Source: Oceanimonas aquatica (GTDB lineage Bacteria; Pseudomonadota; Gammaproteobacteria; Enterobacterales; Aeromonadaceae). Taken from it: a stretch of DNA of 64,000 bases. Location of the stretch: assembly GCF_030732065.1 (NCBI RefSeq), contig NZ_JAVBHX010000008.1, forward strand, positions 1-64,000, in the 5' to 3' direction. Below, one piece after another: positions 7,626-17,226 of the stretch; positions within the stretch are counted from its first letter, which is position 1, and each line of letters begins with the position of its first letter. The notes below the pieces were generated by a model. The model had not been told where the DNA came from. It ran no database searches and saw only the letters and a list, made by a program, of their open reading frames with translations. The position numbers and the translations under genes are program-made.

Positions 7626-9205
7626 TGACCAAAATAGGCCTTGAGAAAATCATCAAAGCTGACGGCGTCGGACTCTTCCAGCTTGCGCTGGCGGGCCTGA
7701 GAGCGGGCGCCTTCCTCATCGAAGTAGTTGTCGTCCCAGTAACGGGGGCGAGCCAGGTTAAAGTGATCCGAATAACGGCGGGACAACTCCAGCCCAAACG
7801 GCAGAATGTCGGTATCGCGTTGTTTCAGCTCGTTCAGCACTCGGGCCGACAGGGTCAGCCCGGGGTCACGCATGGCCGCCAACTGCTGCTCATGGGCCTT
7901 GCCATAGCAGCCCCGGCCGCAGCAGGCATCGAGCAGGCTGGCCACATCCGCCAGCTCGGCAAAATAGCGTTCGCCCAGCTCCGCCAGTGACATGGATTCA
8001 TCACCGAACCGCTCCAGCATCAGGCCGGGCTTGCGCCCTTCCAGCACTACCTTGGTGAAGTTGCGGCGGTTCAGGGCGATTTCGTCTTCTTCCAGCGGTG
8101 CCGACGGGGTGAGCAGGCACCACAGCAAAAAGGTATCGAGAAAACGGATCTGGCCGGGATCGATGCCCACCGGCGAGAAGGGGTTCACGTCTACCGAGCG
8201 TACTTCAATGTATTCCACGCCCCGGGCTTCCAGCGCCTCGGTGGGCTTTTCACCGCTTTCGGCGGTGCGCTTGGGACGAATGGGCGCGTACAGCTCGTTC
8301 TCGATCTGCAGCACATTGTCGTTGAGCTGACGGTATTCGCCGTCCACCTTGACACCAATGCGGGCAAACTCCGGCGCATGGGTGCCAATGGCGCGGCGCA
8401 GGCTGGCCACGTACTCGTCCAGGCTGTTGAGTGAAATATTAAGGCCGGCCTGGGCACTGTTGGTGTAGCCCAGATCCGACAGCCGCAGCGAGGTGGCGTA
8501 AGGCAGGTAGAGGGTGCCCTTGCCCAACCGCTCAAAGGGCAGCTGATGCTCGCGGCCCTGCAAAAAGGAGCCGCACAGGGCGGGCGAGGCACCGAACAGG
8601 TAGGGGATCAGCCAGCCAAAGCGGTAAAAGTTGCGGATCAGGCCCAGGTAGGCGTCGGAGACGAAATCCTGCAGGTAACGGCCGTTGCCTTCCAGCTCGT
8701 GCCACTCAACCCAGAAACTGTCGGGCATGGAAAAATTGAAATGCACGCCGGAGATCACCTGCATGTTGCTGCCGTATCTGTGATGCAGCCCCTGACGATA
8801 CAGGGTCTTCATGCGGCCCACGTTGGAGCTGCCGTATTGCGCCAGCGGTATATGCTCATTTTCCTTCAGCAGGCAGGGCATGCTCAGGGGCCAGAGCTGC
8901 TCACCATCCAGATGACGCACCGTGTAGCGGTGAATGTCGCTGAGCTGGGCCAGCAGGGTTTCCACCGAGTCGGATACCGGGGTGATGAACTCCATCAGGG
9001 ATTCGGAAAAATCAGTGGTGATATGAGCATGGCCCAGGGCCGAGCCCAGCACGGATGGGTGCGGAGTTTGCGCCAGCTGGCCGGCGTGCGTAATGCGCAG
9101 GCTCTCGCGCTCAATGCCGCGCCGAATGCCCTTGATGGCCGGCAGTTTGGACACCGCCCGAAAAGCGCCAAGACGCTGGGCCAGGGTAGATGAGGTGTTG
9201 GTCAT
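7622..9205 (-). CDS. gshA: Glutamate-cysteine ligase
   Basis: First step of glutathione synthesis: ATP-dependent joining of glutamate and cysteine. Conserved blocks of the proteobacterial GshA family are clear: GIRRGIERESLRI near the start, TTDFSESLMEFITPV, and YIEVRSVDVNPFSPVGI in the middle. The ATG at 9205 gives 527 residues, near the E. coli 518; the longer frame to 9268 would run into the preceding peptidase gene. luxS, a frequent neighbour of gshA in enterics, lies separately at 19.7 kb. Confidence 0.93.
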   Translation of the reverse strand: MTNTSSTLAQRLGAFRAVSKLPAIKGIRRGIERESLRITHAGQLAQTPHPSVLGSALGHAHITTDFSESLMEFITPVSDSVETLLAQLSDIHRYTVRHLDGEQLWPLSMPCLLKENEHIPLAQYGSSNVGRMKTLYRQGLHHRYGSNMQVISGVHFNFSMPDSFWVEWHELEGNGRYLQDFVSDAYLGLIRNFYRFGWLIPYLFGASPALCGSFLQGREHQLPFERLGKGTLYLPYATSLRLSDLGYTNSAQAGLNISLNSLDEYVASLRRAIGTHAPEFARIGVKVDGEYRQLNDNVLQIENELYAPIRPKRTAESGEKPTEALEARGVEYIEVRSVDVNPFSPVGIDPGQIRFLDTFLLWCLLTPSAPLEEDEIALNRRNFTKVVLEGRKPGLMLERFGDESMSLAELGERYFAELADVASLLDACCGRGCYGKAHEQQLAAMRDPGLTLSARVLNELKQRDTDILPFGLELSRRYSDHFNLARPRYWDDNYFDEEGARSQARQRKLEESDAVSFDDFLKAYFGQ

Positions 9206-9260
9206 TATCATTCGCTCTGTAGCGCGGCGCCACCAGGGCGCCGCAGGAGGCCGGGCCTCG

Positions 9261-12065
9261 TCACTCAATGGTCAAATCGTGCATGGGAAGATTGAGTTGC
9301 GCCAGCGATTTTTCAAGTTTTGCTTTATCGCCGGCCACCACAATGACCATTTTTGCGGGATCAAGCCATTTTTCGGCCTGTTGGGTGAGGGTCGCAGCGT
9401 CCACTTTGGCCACGATGTGCTGCTGCTGTGACAGGTAATCGGGCGACAACTCCAGCATGGCCAGGTTGAGCAGAAAGCCGGCTTTCTTGCCGAGGGTTTC
9501 ATAGTTCAGGGCATCCTGCTGGGAATAACTGCTCTTGAGATAAGCAAGCTCCGCCTCGGTAGGTCCCTTGCCGGCAAATCCCCGCATTTCCTTGATCACC
9601 TCGCCAATGGCGCCGGCGGTGGCATCACCGCGCACGTCTCCCGCCACCACGAACACGCCCGCATCCCGGTTGCCGCTGAAGTAGGAATAGGCGCCATAGG
9701 TATAGCCCTTGTCTTCCCGCAGGTTCTGGTTGATGCGGCTGTTGAAGTTCCCGCCCAGGTTATAGTTCATCAGCTGACCGTAAAAATAGGGTCCGGTGGC
9801 GTCCACCGGCAGCGCCCGGCGACCCACCCGCAGCACCGACTGCACCGCCCCCGGCATGTCGATAAGGTAAATGCCGGGCTCGGCAGGCTGCTCGGGCACG
9901 GTAACCGCCGGCAGCCTGGCGGCCTCGCCCTGCCACCGAGTGAGAAAGGCAAAGTCCTGTTTCGCCTGCTCGGGGGGCAGGTCACCGGCAATGATCACAT
10001 GGCCATTTTTGGGGTTGTAATAGCGCTGGTAGAAATCTTTTACCTGCTCAAGGGTAATATCCTTCACCGTTTCCGGCAGACCATCGTCGGGCAGCCCCAG
10101 CCGGCTGTCGCCATACATCAGCCGGTTAAAGCCCTGACGGGCCAGCCAGGAAGGCTGGTTACGGCTCTGGGCCATGGACTCCAGCAACCGTGACTTGACC
10201 TTGTCCAGATCCGCCTGGCGCAGACCGGGATGAAACAGCAGTTCCTCTACCAGCGCCAGCGTCTCGGGCAGGGTCTCGGTGAGGCTGGTGACCTCAATCA
10301 GGTTGGTATAAAAGCCATTGCGCACGGTAATGCTGGCGCCGAGGCGCTGTAATGCCTCACTGAAGTCACCGTTGCTAAGCCGCTCGGTGCCCTGGTTCAT
10401 CATGGCGGCGGTAAGCGCGGCCAGGCCGGCTTCATCCTCGGTTTCGGCGCGCTGACCACCGGGCAGGGCCAGGATCACCGACACCGCGGGAATTTCACTG
10501 TTGACCGTGCCCAGCAGCTGAATGTTGTCGCCAATGGTCTGCTGCCACAGGGGCGGCACCGAAATACCCACCGGGTCACCGGCTGTCGGCATTTGGCTGC
10601 GGTCAAAGTCATCCTTTACCGTGCGCAGGGGCAGCTCGTCGATATGCTGCCACTCGGGCAGCTCTCGTTCCGGGACAACATAATCGGGCTCGGCTGCCTG
10701 CCATTCGGTGTTGCCTTTGGGCACCACGCTCAGCACCGCATGGGGCTTGTTTTTAAGGTAACGCTCATAGGCGGCGGTCACTTCATCGGGCGAGGTTTGG
10801 GCCAGTTGCCGCCAGGCATTAATGGCATAAAGTGGATCGTCTTGCAGCACCTGCCCCAGCGACAGTTGCCGGGCCTTGCCCTTGGCACTGTCGAGGCCAA
10901 GAATGAGATCGGCACGCAGCTCGGTCACCGCCTTGGACACGTCCTCAGCCTGAATGCCCCGCTCCACAATGCCGTTGATAATAAGCTCCACATCTTTTTT
11001 GAGCGGGGTCAGATCGCCGTTTTTCGAAGGGTTGGCATAGGCCCAGATGCTGAAGGTACAAGCCAGCTCGGAGCAATAGTGGCCGGCTCCGGTGGAAACC
11101 GCCTTGCCGGTTTCCACCAGCTCCTGATAGAGCAGCGAGCTCTTGCCGCCACCGAGCACATTGGCCAGCACATCGAGAGCGGCCTCATCCTGCTGGCCCA
11201 GCCAGACGGTGGGATAAGACACATACAGCATGGGCATGCGAATGCGGGGGTCTTCCAAGGTCTGGTGGCGGTTGCGTTCAAGTTTTGCCGGCGCCGGCTT
11301 CGCCCGCTCAACGGCGGGGCCGGCGGGAATGGAGCCGAAATATTTTTCCACCCACTCAAGGGTCTGTGCGGTGTCAAAGTCACCGGAGATCACCAGGGTA
11401 GCGTTATTGGGGCCGTACCAGCGTAGAAAGAAGGCCTTGAGATCGTTGACGTCGACCCGATCCAGGTCTTCCACATAACCGATGGTCGGCCAGCTGTAGG
11501 GATGGTCGCGGGGATAGAGCAGCTCGTCCATGCGCTCGCCCACCAGGCCATAGGGCTGGTTGTCGATGCGCTGAGCACGCTCGTTCTTGACCGTGTCCCG
11601 CTGAATTTCGAACTTGCGCTGGCTGACCGCGTCCAGCAAAAAGCCCATGCGGTCGGCTTCCAGCCAGAGCACCTTTTCCAGGTGGTTGGCGGGCACGGTT
11701 TCAAAGTAATTGGTCCTGTCCTGATTGGTGGTGCCGTTCATGGTGCCGCCGGCCTCGTTGATCAGGCGAAAATGCTCCTGATCACCCACGTGCTTTGAGC
11801 CCTGGAACATCATGTGCTCAAAGAAATGGGCAAAGCCGGTCTGATCCGGTTCTTCCCGAGCCGAGCCCACATGATAGGTCACTTCCACATGCACCAATGG
11901 ATCGGACTTGTCGGGATTGAGCAGCACCGTCAGTCCGTTATCGAGCCGGTATTTCTCATAAGGGATCACCAGCTCGTCCTGGCCCCGTTCTAGCCTTTCC
12001 ACCAGAGTGGGGGCGGCCTGGGCCGCAAGCGGACACAACAACAGCAACAAAGACCAATACTTCAT
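9261..12065 (-). CDS. Exported M16 family zinc metallopeptidase
   Basis: 934 residues with a signal peptide (hydrophobic core 4-15, cleavage near AQAA). The inverted zinc motif HFFEH (His80, Glu83, His84) and the third ligand Glu162 in KNERAQR mark an active N-terminal M16 domain. The second half repeats the fold without the HxxEH motif, as usual in pitrilysin-like proteins with one active and one inactive half. It probably degrades peptides in the periplasm. A good AAGGA ribosome site precedes the ATG. It lies upstream of gshA with a 55-base gap. Confidence 0.9.
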   Translation of the reverse strand: MKYWSLLLLLCPLAAQAAPTLVERLERGQDELVIPYEKYRLDNGLTVLLNPDKSDPLVHVEVTYHVGSAREEPDQTGFAHFFEHMMFQGSKHVGDQEHFRLINEAGGTMNGTTNQDRTNYFETVPANHLEKVLWLEADRMGFLLDAVSQRKFEIQRDTVKNERAQRIDNQPYGLVGERMDELLYPRDHPYSWPTIGYVEDLDRVDVNDLKAFFLRWYGPNNATLVISGDFDTAQTLEWVEKYFGSIPAGPAVERAKPAPAKLERNRHQTLEDPRIRMPMLYVSYPTVWLGQQDEAALDVLANVLGGGKSSLLYQELVETGKAVSTGAGHYCSELACTFSIWAYANPSKNGDLTPLKKDVELIINGIVERGIQAEDVSKAVTELRADLILGLDSAKGKARQLSLGQVLQDDPLYAINAWRQLAQTSPDEVTAAYERYLKNKPHAVLSVVPKGNTEWQAAEPDYVVPERELPEWQHIDELPLRTVKDDFDRSQMPTAGDPVGISVPPLWQQTIGDNIQLLGTVNSEIPAVSVILALPGGQRAETEDEAGLAALTAAMMNQGTERLSNGDFSEALQRLGASITVRNGFYTNLIEVTSLTETLPETLALVEELLFHPGLRQADLDKVKSRLLESMAQSRNQPSWLARQGFNRLMYGDSRLGLPDDGLPETVKDITLEQVKDFYQRYYNPKNGHVIIAGDLPPEQAKQDFAFLTRWQGEAARLPAVTVPEQPAEPGIYLIDMPGAVQSVLRVGRRALPVDATGPYFYGQLMNYNLGGNFNSRINQNLREDKGYTYGAYSYFSGNRDAGVFVVAGDVRGDATAGAIGEVIKEMRGFAGKGPTEAELAYLKSSYSQQDALNYETLGKKAGFLLNLAMLELSPDYLSQQQHIVAKVDAATLTQQAEKWLDPAKMVIVVAGDKAKLEKSLAQLNLPMHDLTIE

Positions 12066-12095
12066 GAAGTTTCCTTATAGCAATAACAGCGCCGG

Positions 12096-13028
12096 TCAGC
12101 CCCGCAGCAGCAGCTTGCCGCGGGTATGGCCGGTTTCAATCTGCCGGTGAGCCTCGGCCCCGTCGGCCAGGTCAAATACCTGACTGACCTCCACCCGCAA
12201 CCGGCCTTCGGCCACGGCATCGGCCAGCAGCGCCAGGTGCTCGTGTTCATTTTCCTTGAGCATACCGGTCGCGCGAATACCGCGTTTTTCGGCAGCGGCA
12301 ATCACCTTGTCGGCGGTAATGGTGGGCACGGTCACCACACGGCCATCCTGTTTCACCTGAGACAAAAGTGACTCGCCGGAAGTTCCCCCCACCAGGTCCA
12401 ACAGCAGATCCACCGGCGCAATGGCCGATACCGCCGCGGCATCGTGGTAGTCCACCACCTCGTCGGCACCCAGGGATTTGACAAAGTCGTGGTTGGCCGG
12501 TGACGCCAGCGCCACCACTTTGGCTCCCAGATCTTTTGCCAGCTGCACCGCCAGGTGCCCTACCCCGCCGGCGGCGGCAGAGATCAGCACCCGTTCGCCT
12601 GCCTGTAGAACGCCGTGATCGGTCAGTCCCTGCCAGGCCGTGGTGCCGGCCAGGGCCAGGCCACCGGCCATGTCGTCGGCCACGCCGTCGGGCAAGGGCA
12701 TCATGTCGTCGCAGTTGACCACCAGCTCTTCGCTGTAGGCACCACCTGCGACCAGCCCGAATGCCCGATCGCCGGGCAGAAAACGACAGACCTCGGAGCC
12801 CACTTCCAGCACCTCGCCCATCACTTCAAAGCCCGGTGACCAGGGCAGACGATCCTTGATGGCTTCCGCGCCCCAGCCCAGGCCGGCCCGGGTTTTGGCA
12901 TCGATCGGGTTGACCCCGGCATAATGCATTTTCAGCCTGACCTGGTTGGAAGCCAGCGGCGGATGCTCGGCCTCGACCAGTTGCAGTTGCTCGGGACCAC
13001 CAAAGGCGTTGATAACCAATTGTTTCAT
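12096..13028 (-). CDS. NADP-dependent zinc-free alcohol dehydrogenase/quinone reductase
   Basis: Medium-chain dehydrogenase of 310 residues from MKQLVINAFGG; this ATG has an AAGGAG site seven bases upstream, so the longer reading is rejected. A GroES-like N-terminal domain precedes a Rossmann domain with AAAGGVGHLAVQLAKDLGA near residues 148-166. The structural and catalytic zinc cysteines of zinc-type enzymes are not evident, pointing to the quinone-oxidoreductase/zeta-crystallin branch. The substrate is unknown. It is upstream of the M16 gene on the same strand, separated by 30 bases. Confidence 0.85.
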   Translation of the reverse strand: MKQLVINAFGGPEQLQLVEAEHPPLASNQVRLKMHYAGVNPIDAKTRAGLGWGAEAIKDRLPWSPGFEVMGEVLEVGSEVCRFLPGDRAFGLVAGGAYSEELVVNCDDMMPLPDGVADDMAGGLALAGTTAWQGLTDHGVLQAGERVLISAAAGGVGHLAVQLAKDLGAKVVALASPANHDFVKSLGADEVVDYHDAAAVSAIAPVDLLLDLVGGTSGESLLSQVKQDGRVVTVPTITADKVIAAAEKRGIRATGMLKENEHEHLALLADAVAEGRLRVEVSQVFDLADGAEAHRQIETGHTRGKLLLRG

Positions 13029-13190
13029 GTTGGGCTCCTTCTCCATGTGAGGCTCATGTGGGCTGCACCATAGCACGGCTTTCATCCTGCCCGAAAGGCC
13101 GGTTGGCGTGCAGCCTGGCTCTTGCTACAGTGCAATGAAGCATAGACGACAACCCCTTGTCAGGACCGCCCACCCCGAGGAAGGATTGCC

Positions 13191-13358
13191 ATGACCCGAC
13201 TGTTTCTGCTGCCGCTGCTCCCCGCCTTGCTCTGGTTTTTCTTTCTGCAATATCATCGTATTCCCCTCAAGAAGGGCGCCAGGGGATTTTACTGGATCAT
13301 CGGTCTGGGCTGGGGACTGGCGGGCTTTCTCAGCCTGATGATGGTACTCACCCGCTAA
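13191..13358 (+). CDS. Small two-helix membrane protein (55 residues)
   Basis: A short gene starting MTRLFLLPLLPALLWFFF, with a strong ribosome site (GAGGAAGGA, 4 bases before the ATG). Two hydrophobic helices (about residues 4-20 and 34-53) flank a basic loop with KKGARG, so an inner-membrane protein is expected. I do not recognise the family. It lies in the interval between two minus-strand genes and has its own orientation. Coding likelihood rests on the ribosome site and the membrane-protein pattern. Confidence 0.65.
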   Translation: MTRLFLLPLLPALLWFFFLQYHRIPLKKGARGFYWIIGLGWGLAGFLSLMMVLTR

Positions 13359-13363
13359 CCCCG

Positions 13364-13429
13364 GGGATTAGGGACTCGGGATTGGGGATTAGCTACACCA
13401 GTCTCTATTCCCCAGTCCCGAATCCCTTC
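13364..13429. repeat. GGGATT-type short repeats in inverted orientation
   Basis: Three tandem variants of GGGATTAGGGACTC and GGGATTGGGGATT (about 13365-13392) face an inverted copy (CCCCAGTCCCGAATCCC, 13410-13426), so the region can fold as an imperfect hairpin. It lies between the small membrane protein and fpr and could help end both transcripts. Confidence 0.5.
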
Positions 13430-13431
13430 TT

Positions 13432-14169
13432 TTACCAGTAATTTTCCATCAAGATCTGGCCGGGTTTACGGCGCAGGTGTTTTTGCAGGCCTTTGGCCTT
13501 GAGCTCGGTAATGGTGTCGCGCACCATTTGCGGGTTACCGCAAAGCATGACCCGGCTGTGTTCGGGGGTAAAGGTGAGGTCGGCTTTTTGCTCCAGGCTG
13601 CCATCACGAATGGCGTGAGTGATACGGCCGGCCTGCGCATCCTCGGTGTTCTCGCGGGAAACAAAAGGAATATATTGAAAGTGACTGCGCCCGTCGGTGA
13701 GCTGGGCAATCTGCCGGCGGTAGCCCAGCTCGTCGGCGAAGCGCACCCCGTGCACCAGCACAATGTTCTCGAACTGCTTCCAGCAGCTGCCCTCGGCCAG
13801 CATGGAAACAAAAGGCCCAATGCCGGTGCCGGTAGCCATCAGCCACAAGTCCCGTCCGGGAGGCACTTCATCCAGAGTAAGAAAGCCAGCGGCAGTGCGC
13901 TGCACCAGCAGTTCGTCGCCCACCTTCAGGTCGGCCAGCCAGGGCGTGAGTTGCCCTTCGGGAATGGTGATCAGGTAAAACTCGGGATCCTGCCCCGGCG
14001 CATTCACATAGGAATAGGCCCGGGCCACTTTTTTATCGTCGGTATGCAGGGCCAGTTTGGTGAATTGCCCCGCCTTGAACGGCTCCACCTCGGCGTCTAC
14101 CACCAGTGAAAACAGATTGTCGGACCAGGTTTTGCGGGCCTTCACGCGCCCGGTGATCCAGTCTGCCAT
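13432..14169 (-). CDS. fpr: Ferredoxin/flavodoxin-NADP+ reductase
   Basis: FAD enzyme exchanging electrons between NADPH and ferredoxin or flavodoxin. The start MADWITGRV gives 245 residues (E. coli 248) with a GGAGGG ribosome site; the five-codon extension is discarded. Signature blocks are the FAD site RAYSYVN, the NADP site ATGTGIGPF, CGNPQMVRDT, and the C-terminal ENYW whose aromatic end stacks on FAD. No SoxS-type neighbour is present. It stands alone before the rplI terminator. Confidence 0.94.
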   Translation of the reverse strand: MADWITGRVKARKTWSDNLFSLVVDAEVEPFKAGQFTKLALHTDDKKVARAYSYVNAPGQDPEFYLITIPEGQLTPWLADLKVGDELLVQRTAAGFLTLDEVPPGRDLWLMATGTGIGPFVSMLAEGSCWKQFENIVLVHGVRFADELGYRRQIAQLTDGRSHFQYIPFVSRENTEDAQAGRITHAIRDGSLEQKADLTFTPEHSRVMLCGNPQMVRDTITELKAKGLQKHLRRKPGQILMENYW

Positions 14170-14218
14170 AGTGCGCCCTCCCAAAGTGTTTCTTCCACTT
14201 TAGCCGGAACGCAGACAA

Positions 14219-14250
14219 TAAAAAACCCGCGACAAGCGCGGGTTTTTTTA
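14219..14250. terminator. Terminator of the rpsF-rpsR-rplI operon
   Basis: AAAAAACCCGCG, a five-base loop and CGCGGGTTTTTTT form a strong hairpin just after rplI. It has A and T tracts on both sides, and fpr lies beyond it on the same strand. Confidence 0.92.
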
Positions 14251-14265
14251 AGCCAGAGCCTGATA

Positions 14266-14715
14266 TCAGGCAGCAACCACCTGAATGGTTACAGTGGCTT
14301 TAACATCGGCGTGCAGCTGTACACCGATTTCGTATTCGCCTACGTTGCGCAGAACGCCGTCGTACAGACGAACTTCGCTCTTGGCAACTTCAACACCGGC
14401 AGCGGTGATGGCGTCGGCTACGTCGCGGGCACCGATGGAGCCGAACAGCTTGCCTTCGTCGCCAGACTTGGACTCGATAACAACGGCTTCCAGAGCGGCC
14501 AGTTTGTCGGCACGGGCCTGGGCAGCAGCCAGCTGATCGGCCAGCTTGGCTTCCAGCTCAGCGCGGCGGGCTTCAAAAGCCGCTACGTTGTCTTTGGTGG
14601 CCAGAACGGCTTTGCCCTGGGGCAGCAGGAAGTTACGGGCGTAACCGGACTTAACGGTTACCTGGTCGCCCAGACCGCCCAGCTTGGCGATTTTATCCAG
14701 CAGAATTACTTGCAT
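14266..14715 (-). CDS. rplI: 50S ribosomal protein L9
   Basis: 149 residues, the E. coli length. The N-terminal domain opens [32 protein letters not shown], followed by the long connecting helix (about 41-74) and a C-terminal rRNA-binding domain. L9 binds domain V of 23S rRNA near the L1 stalk. It is last in the operon and followed by a strong terminator. Confidence 0.98.
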   Translation of the reverse strand: MQVILLDKIAKLGGLGDQVTVKSGYARNFLLPQGKAVLATKDNVAAFEARRAELEAKLADQLAAAQARADKLAALEAVVIESKSGDEGKLFGSIGARDVADAITAAGVEVAKSEVRLYDGVLRNVGEYEIGVQLHADVKATVTIQVVAA

Positions 14716-14755
14716 GATTACCTTTCCTCTTTACAGGTACGAGTTAGGCCGCTGC

Positions 14756-14995
<240 letters not shown>

Positions 14996-15010
14996 CTACT
15001 AAAACGTGAA

Positions 15011-15382
15011 TTACTCGGCAGCGGCTTCGGCGCGAGCATCGTCGCGACGGGGCTGACGCTCTTCCTTGGCCTTGGCCATTTCGGAAGGCTCGGTAACGGC
15101 CTGCTTGGTGCGCATGATCATGTTGCGCAGCACGGCGTCGTTGTAGCGGAAGTTGGTTTCCAGCTCGTCGATCACAGCCTGGTCAGCTTCAACGTTCATC
15201 AGAACGTAGTGAGCCTTGTGCAGTTTGTTGATCGGGTAAGCCAGCTGGCGACGGCCCCAGTCTTCCAGACGGTGGATTTGACCACCGGCGGTGGTGATGG
15301 CGCCGGTGTAGCGCTCGATCATGCCGGGGACCTGTTCACTCTGGTCAGGGTGAACCATAAATACGATTTCGTAATGACGCAT
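15011..15382 (-). CDS. rpsF: 30S ribosomal protein S6
   Basis: 123 residues, with [21 protein letters not shown], the [10 protein letters not shown] strand and a charged C-terminal tail ending AEAAAE, the kind of tail RimK can extend with glutamates in E. coli. It forms a heterodimer with S18. It is first in the operon, with an AAGGAG site, and its leader holds a candidate S6:S18 binding hairpin. Confidence 0.97.
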   Translation of the reverse strand: MRHYEIVFMVHPDQSEQVPGMIERYTGAITTAGGQIHRLEDWGRRQLAYPINKLHKAHYVLMNVEADQAVIDELETNFRYNDAVLRNMIMRTKQAVTEPSEMAKAKEERQPRRDDARAEAAAE

Positions 15383-15404
15383 GGATTGCTCCTTACGGGT
15401 TATA

Positions 15405-15438
15405 GCCTCTGCGCGGGCTCAGTCACACCAGCGGAGGC
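15405..15438 (-). promoter_or_regulatory. Candidate S6:S18 autoregulatory leader hairpin
   Basis: In the rpsF leader GCCTC (15434-15438) pairs with GAGGC (15405-15409), enclosing a second short stem and an unpaired CCG-rich 3' side. S6:S18 leader motifs in many bacteria are hairpins with a CCG bulge that the heterodimer binds to repress translation. It lies about 22 bases upstream of the start codon, next to the AAGGAG site. Confidence 0.5.
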
Positions 15439-15476
15439 AAGGAACTTGGGTTTAATGACTGATTTCAAGGCGGCGT

Positions 15477-15505
15477 AGTTTAAGACATAACCGAAGGGAA
15501 AGAAA
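15477..15505 (-). promoter_or_regulatory. Weak candidate rpsF promoter
   Basis: On the minus strand TTTCTT (15500-15505), 17 bases and TAAACT (15477-15482) are followed by a GC-rich discriminator ACGCCGCC. The -35 is poor, but the position before the leader hairpin fits. Confidence 0.3.
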
Positions 15506-15523
15506 GCTTTTAGCTCCAAAGCG

Positions 15524-16387
15524 TCAGCGTAGTCTTCGCTGCAGCCCGATGGCGGCGATCACCACCAGTGCCCCCAGATAAACGTTCCAGTCGGGAAACT
15601 CGCTGAACAGCACCATGCCCATCAGGGTGACGAAAATCAGGCCGGAATATTCGCTGGCGGCAATCTTGCTGGCATCGGCCATGGCGTAGGCCATGATGCA
15701 GATGCCCTGGTAGATAATGCCCACCAGGGTGGCGCCGATCAGCAGCCACCATATGTCGCCGGGAATGGGTTGCCACTCGGGTAATGCCAGGGCCAGGCTG
15801 GCGGGAATGGCCAGCGCCTGGGTCATGAACAGGGTCGCCAGCACAGAGCGGCCCCTGGGCAGCCGGCGCACCAGCACATTGCTGGCGGCCATCGACAAGG
15901 CGGTAAGCAGCGCCACCCAGCCGGCCCAGTGCCACTCGGCCGGATTGAGCACCACCAGAATGCCGCCAAAGCCGAGCAGGCTCACCCCGTATGCGGCCGG
16001 TCGCACCGACTCCCGGCTGAGCAGCACCGCCAGCGGCAGCGTCAGCAGGGGGGCGGCGTAAAACACCGCATTGGCAGTGGCCAGCGGCAGATACATCAGG
16101 CTCACAAACACACAGGCAGAGCCCATGAGCAACAGATGGCCCCGCAGAAAATGAATTTTCCACTGGCCCCAGCCTCGTCGCGCCGGCGCCAGCCGCCACC
16201 AGAATGGCAGCAGCAGCAAAGAGGTCATGGTAAAGCGCAGGAACACATACTGGTAAGGGCTTATCTGACTCTGCCCCATCAGTTTGACCAGCACGTCGCC
16301 GAAGGAGATCATCAGATTGCCGAGCACCAGCAAAAATATCGCCAGCAACTGGCTGTCGGCGCTCAGCCGCGCCTTGATTCGCTCCAT
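15524..16387 (-). CDS. EamA/DMT family membrane transporter
   Basis: 287 residues from MERIKARLS with ten predicted membrane helices arranged as two EamA repeats, as in drug/metabolite exporters of the RhaT/YdcZ type. The ATG at 16387 has a purine-rich AAGGGG site; the longer frame would overlap the end of rlmB. The substrate is unknown. It lies downstream of rlmB on the same strand with a 46-base gap and may be read from it. Confidence 0.85.
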   Translation of the reverse strand: MERIKARLSADSQLLAIFLLVLGNLMISFGDVLVKLMGQSQISPYQYVFLRFTMTSLLLLPFWWRLAPARRGWGQWKIHFLRGHLLLMGSACVFVSLMYLPLATANAVFYAAPLLTLPLAVLLSRESVRPAAYGVSLLGFGGILVVLNPAEWHWAGWVALLTALSMAASNVLVRRLPRGRSVLATLFMTQALAIPASLALALPEWQPIPGDIWWLLIGATLVGIIYQGICIMAYAMADASKIAASEYSGLIFVTLMGMVLFSEFPDWNVYLGALVVIAAIGLQRRLR

Positions 16388-16433
16388 TCCCCTTCCCCGT
16401 TGACGGCCGCTTCTTGCGAGCGGCCCGATGTTA

Positions 16434-17168
16434 TCAACCGCGCTGACGCACCATTTCAAACAGGCAGATGCCGGTGGCCACCGACACGTTCAGGCTGGAT
16501 ACCGACCCCGCCATGGGAATGCTCACCAGCTCGTCGCAGTGCTCCCGGGTCAGCCGGCGCATGCCCTTGCCCTCGGCACCCATCACCAGCGCCAGTGGCC
16601 CTGTGAATCTGGCCTGGTAGATGCCGTGATCCGCCTCACCGGCAGTGCCGACCACCCACACGCCCTTGTCCTGCAGGGCCCGCAGGGTGCGCGACAGGTT
16701 GGTGACCTGAAACAGCGGCACCACCTCGGCGGCACCACAGGCCACCTTGCGCGCCACCGGGGTCAGGCCGGCGGACTTGTCGCGGGGCACGATAACCCCA
16801 TGCACACCGGCGGCATCGGCGGTACGCAGGCAGGCGCCCAGGTTGTGCGGGTCGGTGACACCGTCCAGCACCAGTAATAACGGAGTCTCGGTACGCGCCA
16901 GCAGGGCGTCCAGATCCGCCTCGTTCAGCGCCGGCAGCGCCTTTATCCGGGCCACCACGCCCTGGTGCTGGGCACCACCGGCCTTGCCATCCAGGGTCTG
17001 ACGACCGGCCAGCTGGGCACGCACGCCCACTTCCTGCAACCGGGCCTGCAGCTGTTGCAGACGGGCATCGTCCCGGCCCTTGAGCAGCCAGACTTCCAGA
17101 ATGTTCTCGGGGTGGTTTTCGAGGGCGGCGTTCAGGGCATGAATGCCGAAGATCAGTTCACTACTCAT
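16434..17168 (-). CDS. rlmB: 23S rRNA 2'-O-methyltransferase for G2251
   Basis: SpoU-family SPOUT methyltransferase of 244 residues (E. coli 243). The three motifs are present: [37 protein letters not shown] and the knot [22 protein letters not shown]. It methylates the ribose of G2251 in the peptidyl-transferase loop. It is paired with rnr as in E. coli. Confidence 0.96.
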   Translation of the reverse strand: MSSELIFGIHALNAALENHPENILEVWLLKGRDDARLQQLQARLQEVGVRAQLAGRQTLDGKAGGAQHQGVVARIKALPALNEADLDALLARTETPLLLVLDGVTDPHNLGACLRTADAAGVHGVIVPRDKSAGLTPVARKVACGAAEVVPLFQVTNLSRTLRALQDKGVWVVGTAGEADHGIYQARFTGPLALVMGAEGKGMRRLTREHCDELVSIPMAGSVSSLNVSVATGICLFEMVRQRG

Positions 17169-17192
17169 GTTGTTTCTCGGGAATTAGAAGGA

Positions 17193-17220
17193 GGAATGGG
17201 GACTTGAAAGCCCCCATTCC
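17193..17220 (-). other. Hairpin between rnr and rlmB
   Basis: GGAATGGGG (17193-17201) and CCCCATTCC (17212-17220) form a nine-pair stem around a ten-base loop. On the coding strand only a mixed pyrimidine stretch follows, so it is a processing or attenuation site rather than a full terminator. Confidence 0.55.
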
Positions 17221-17226
17221 CTGACA

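Noticed and set aside
13364-13429. CRISPR array
   Set aside because: Units are 13-14 bases with no spacers of even length; they are simple repeats. No CRISPR, tRNA or insertion sequence was found in the window.
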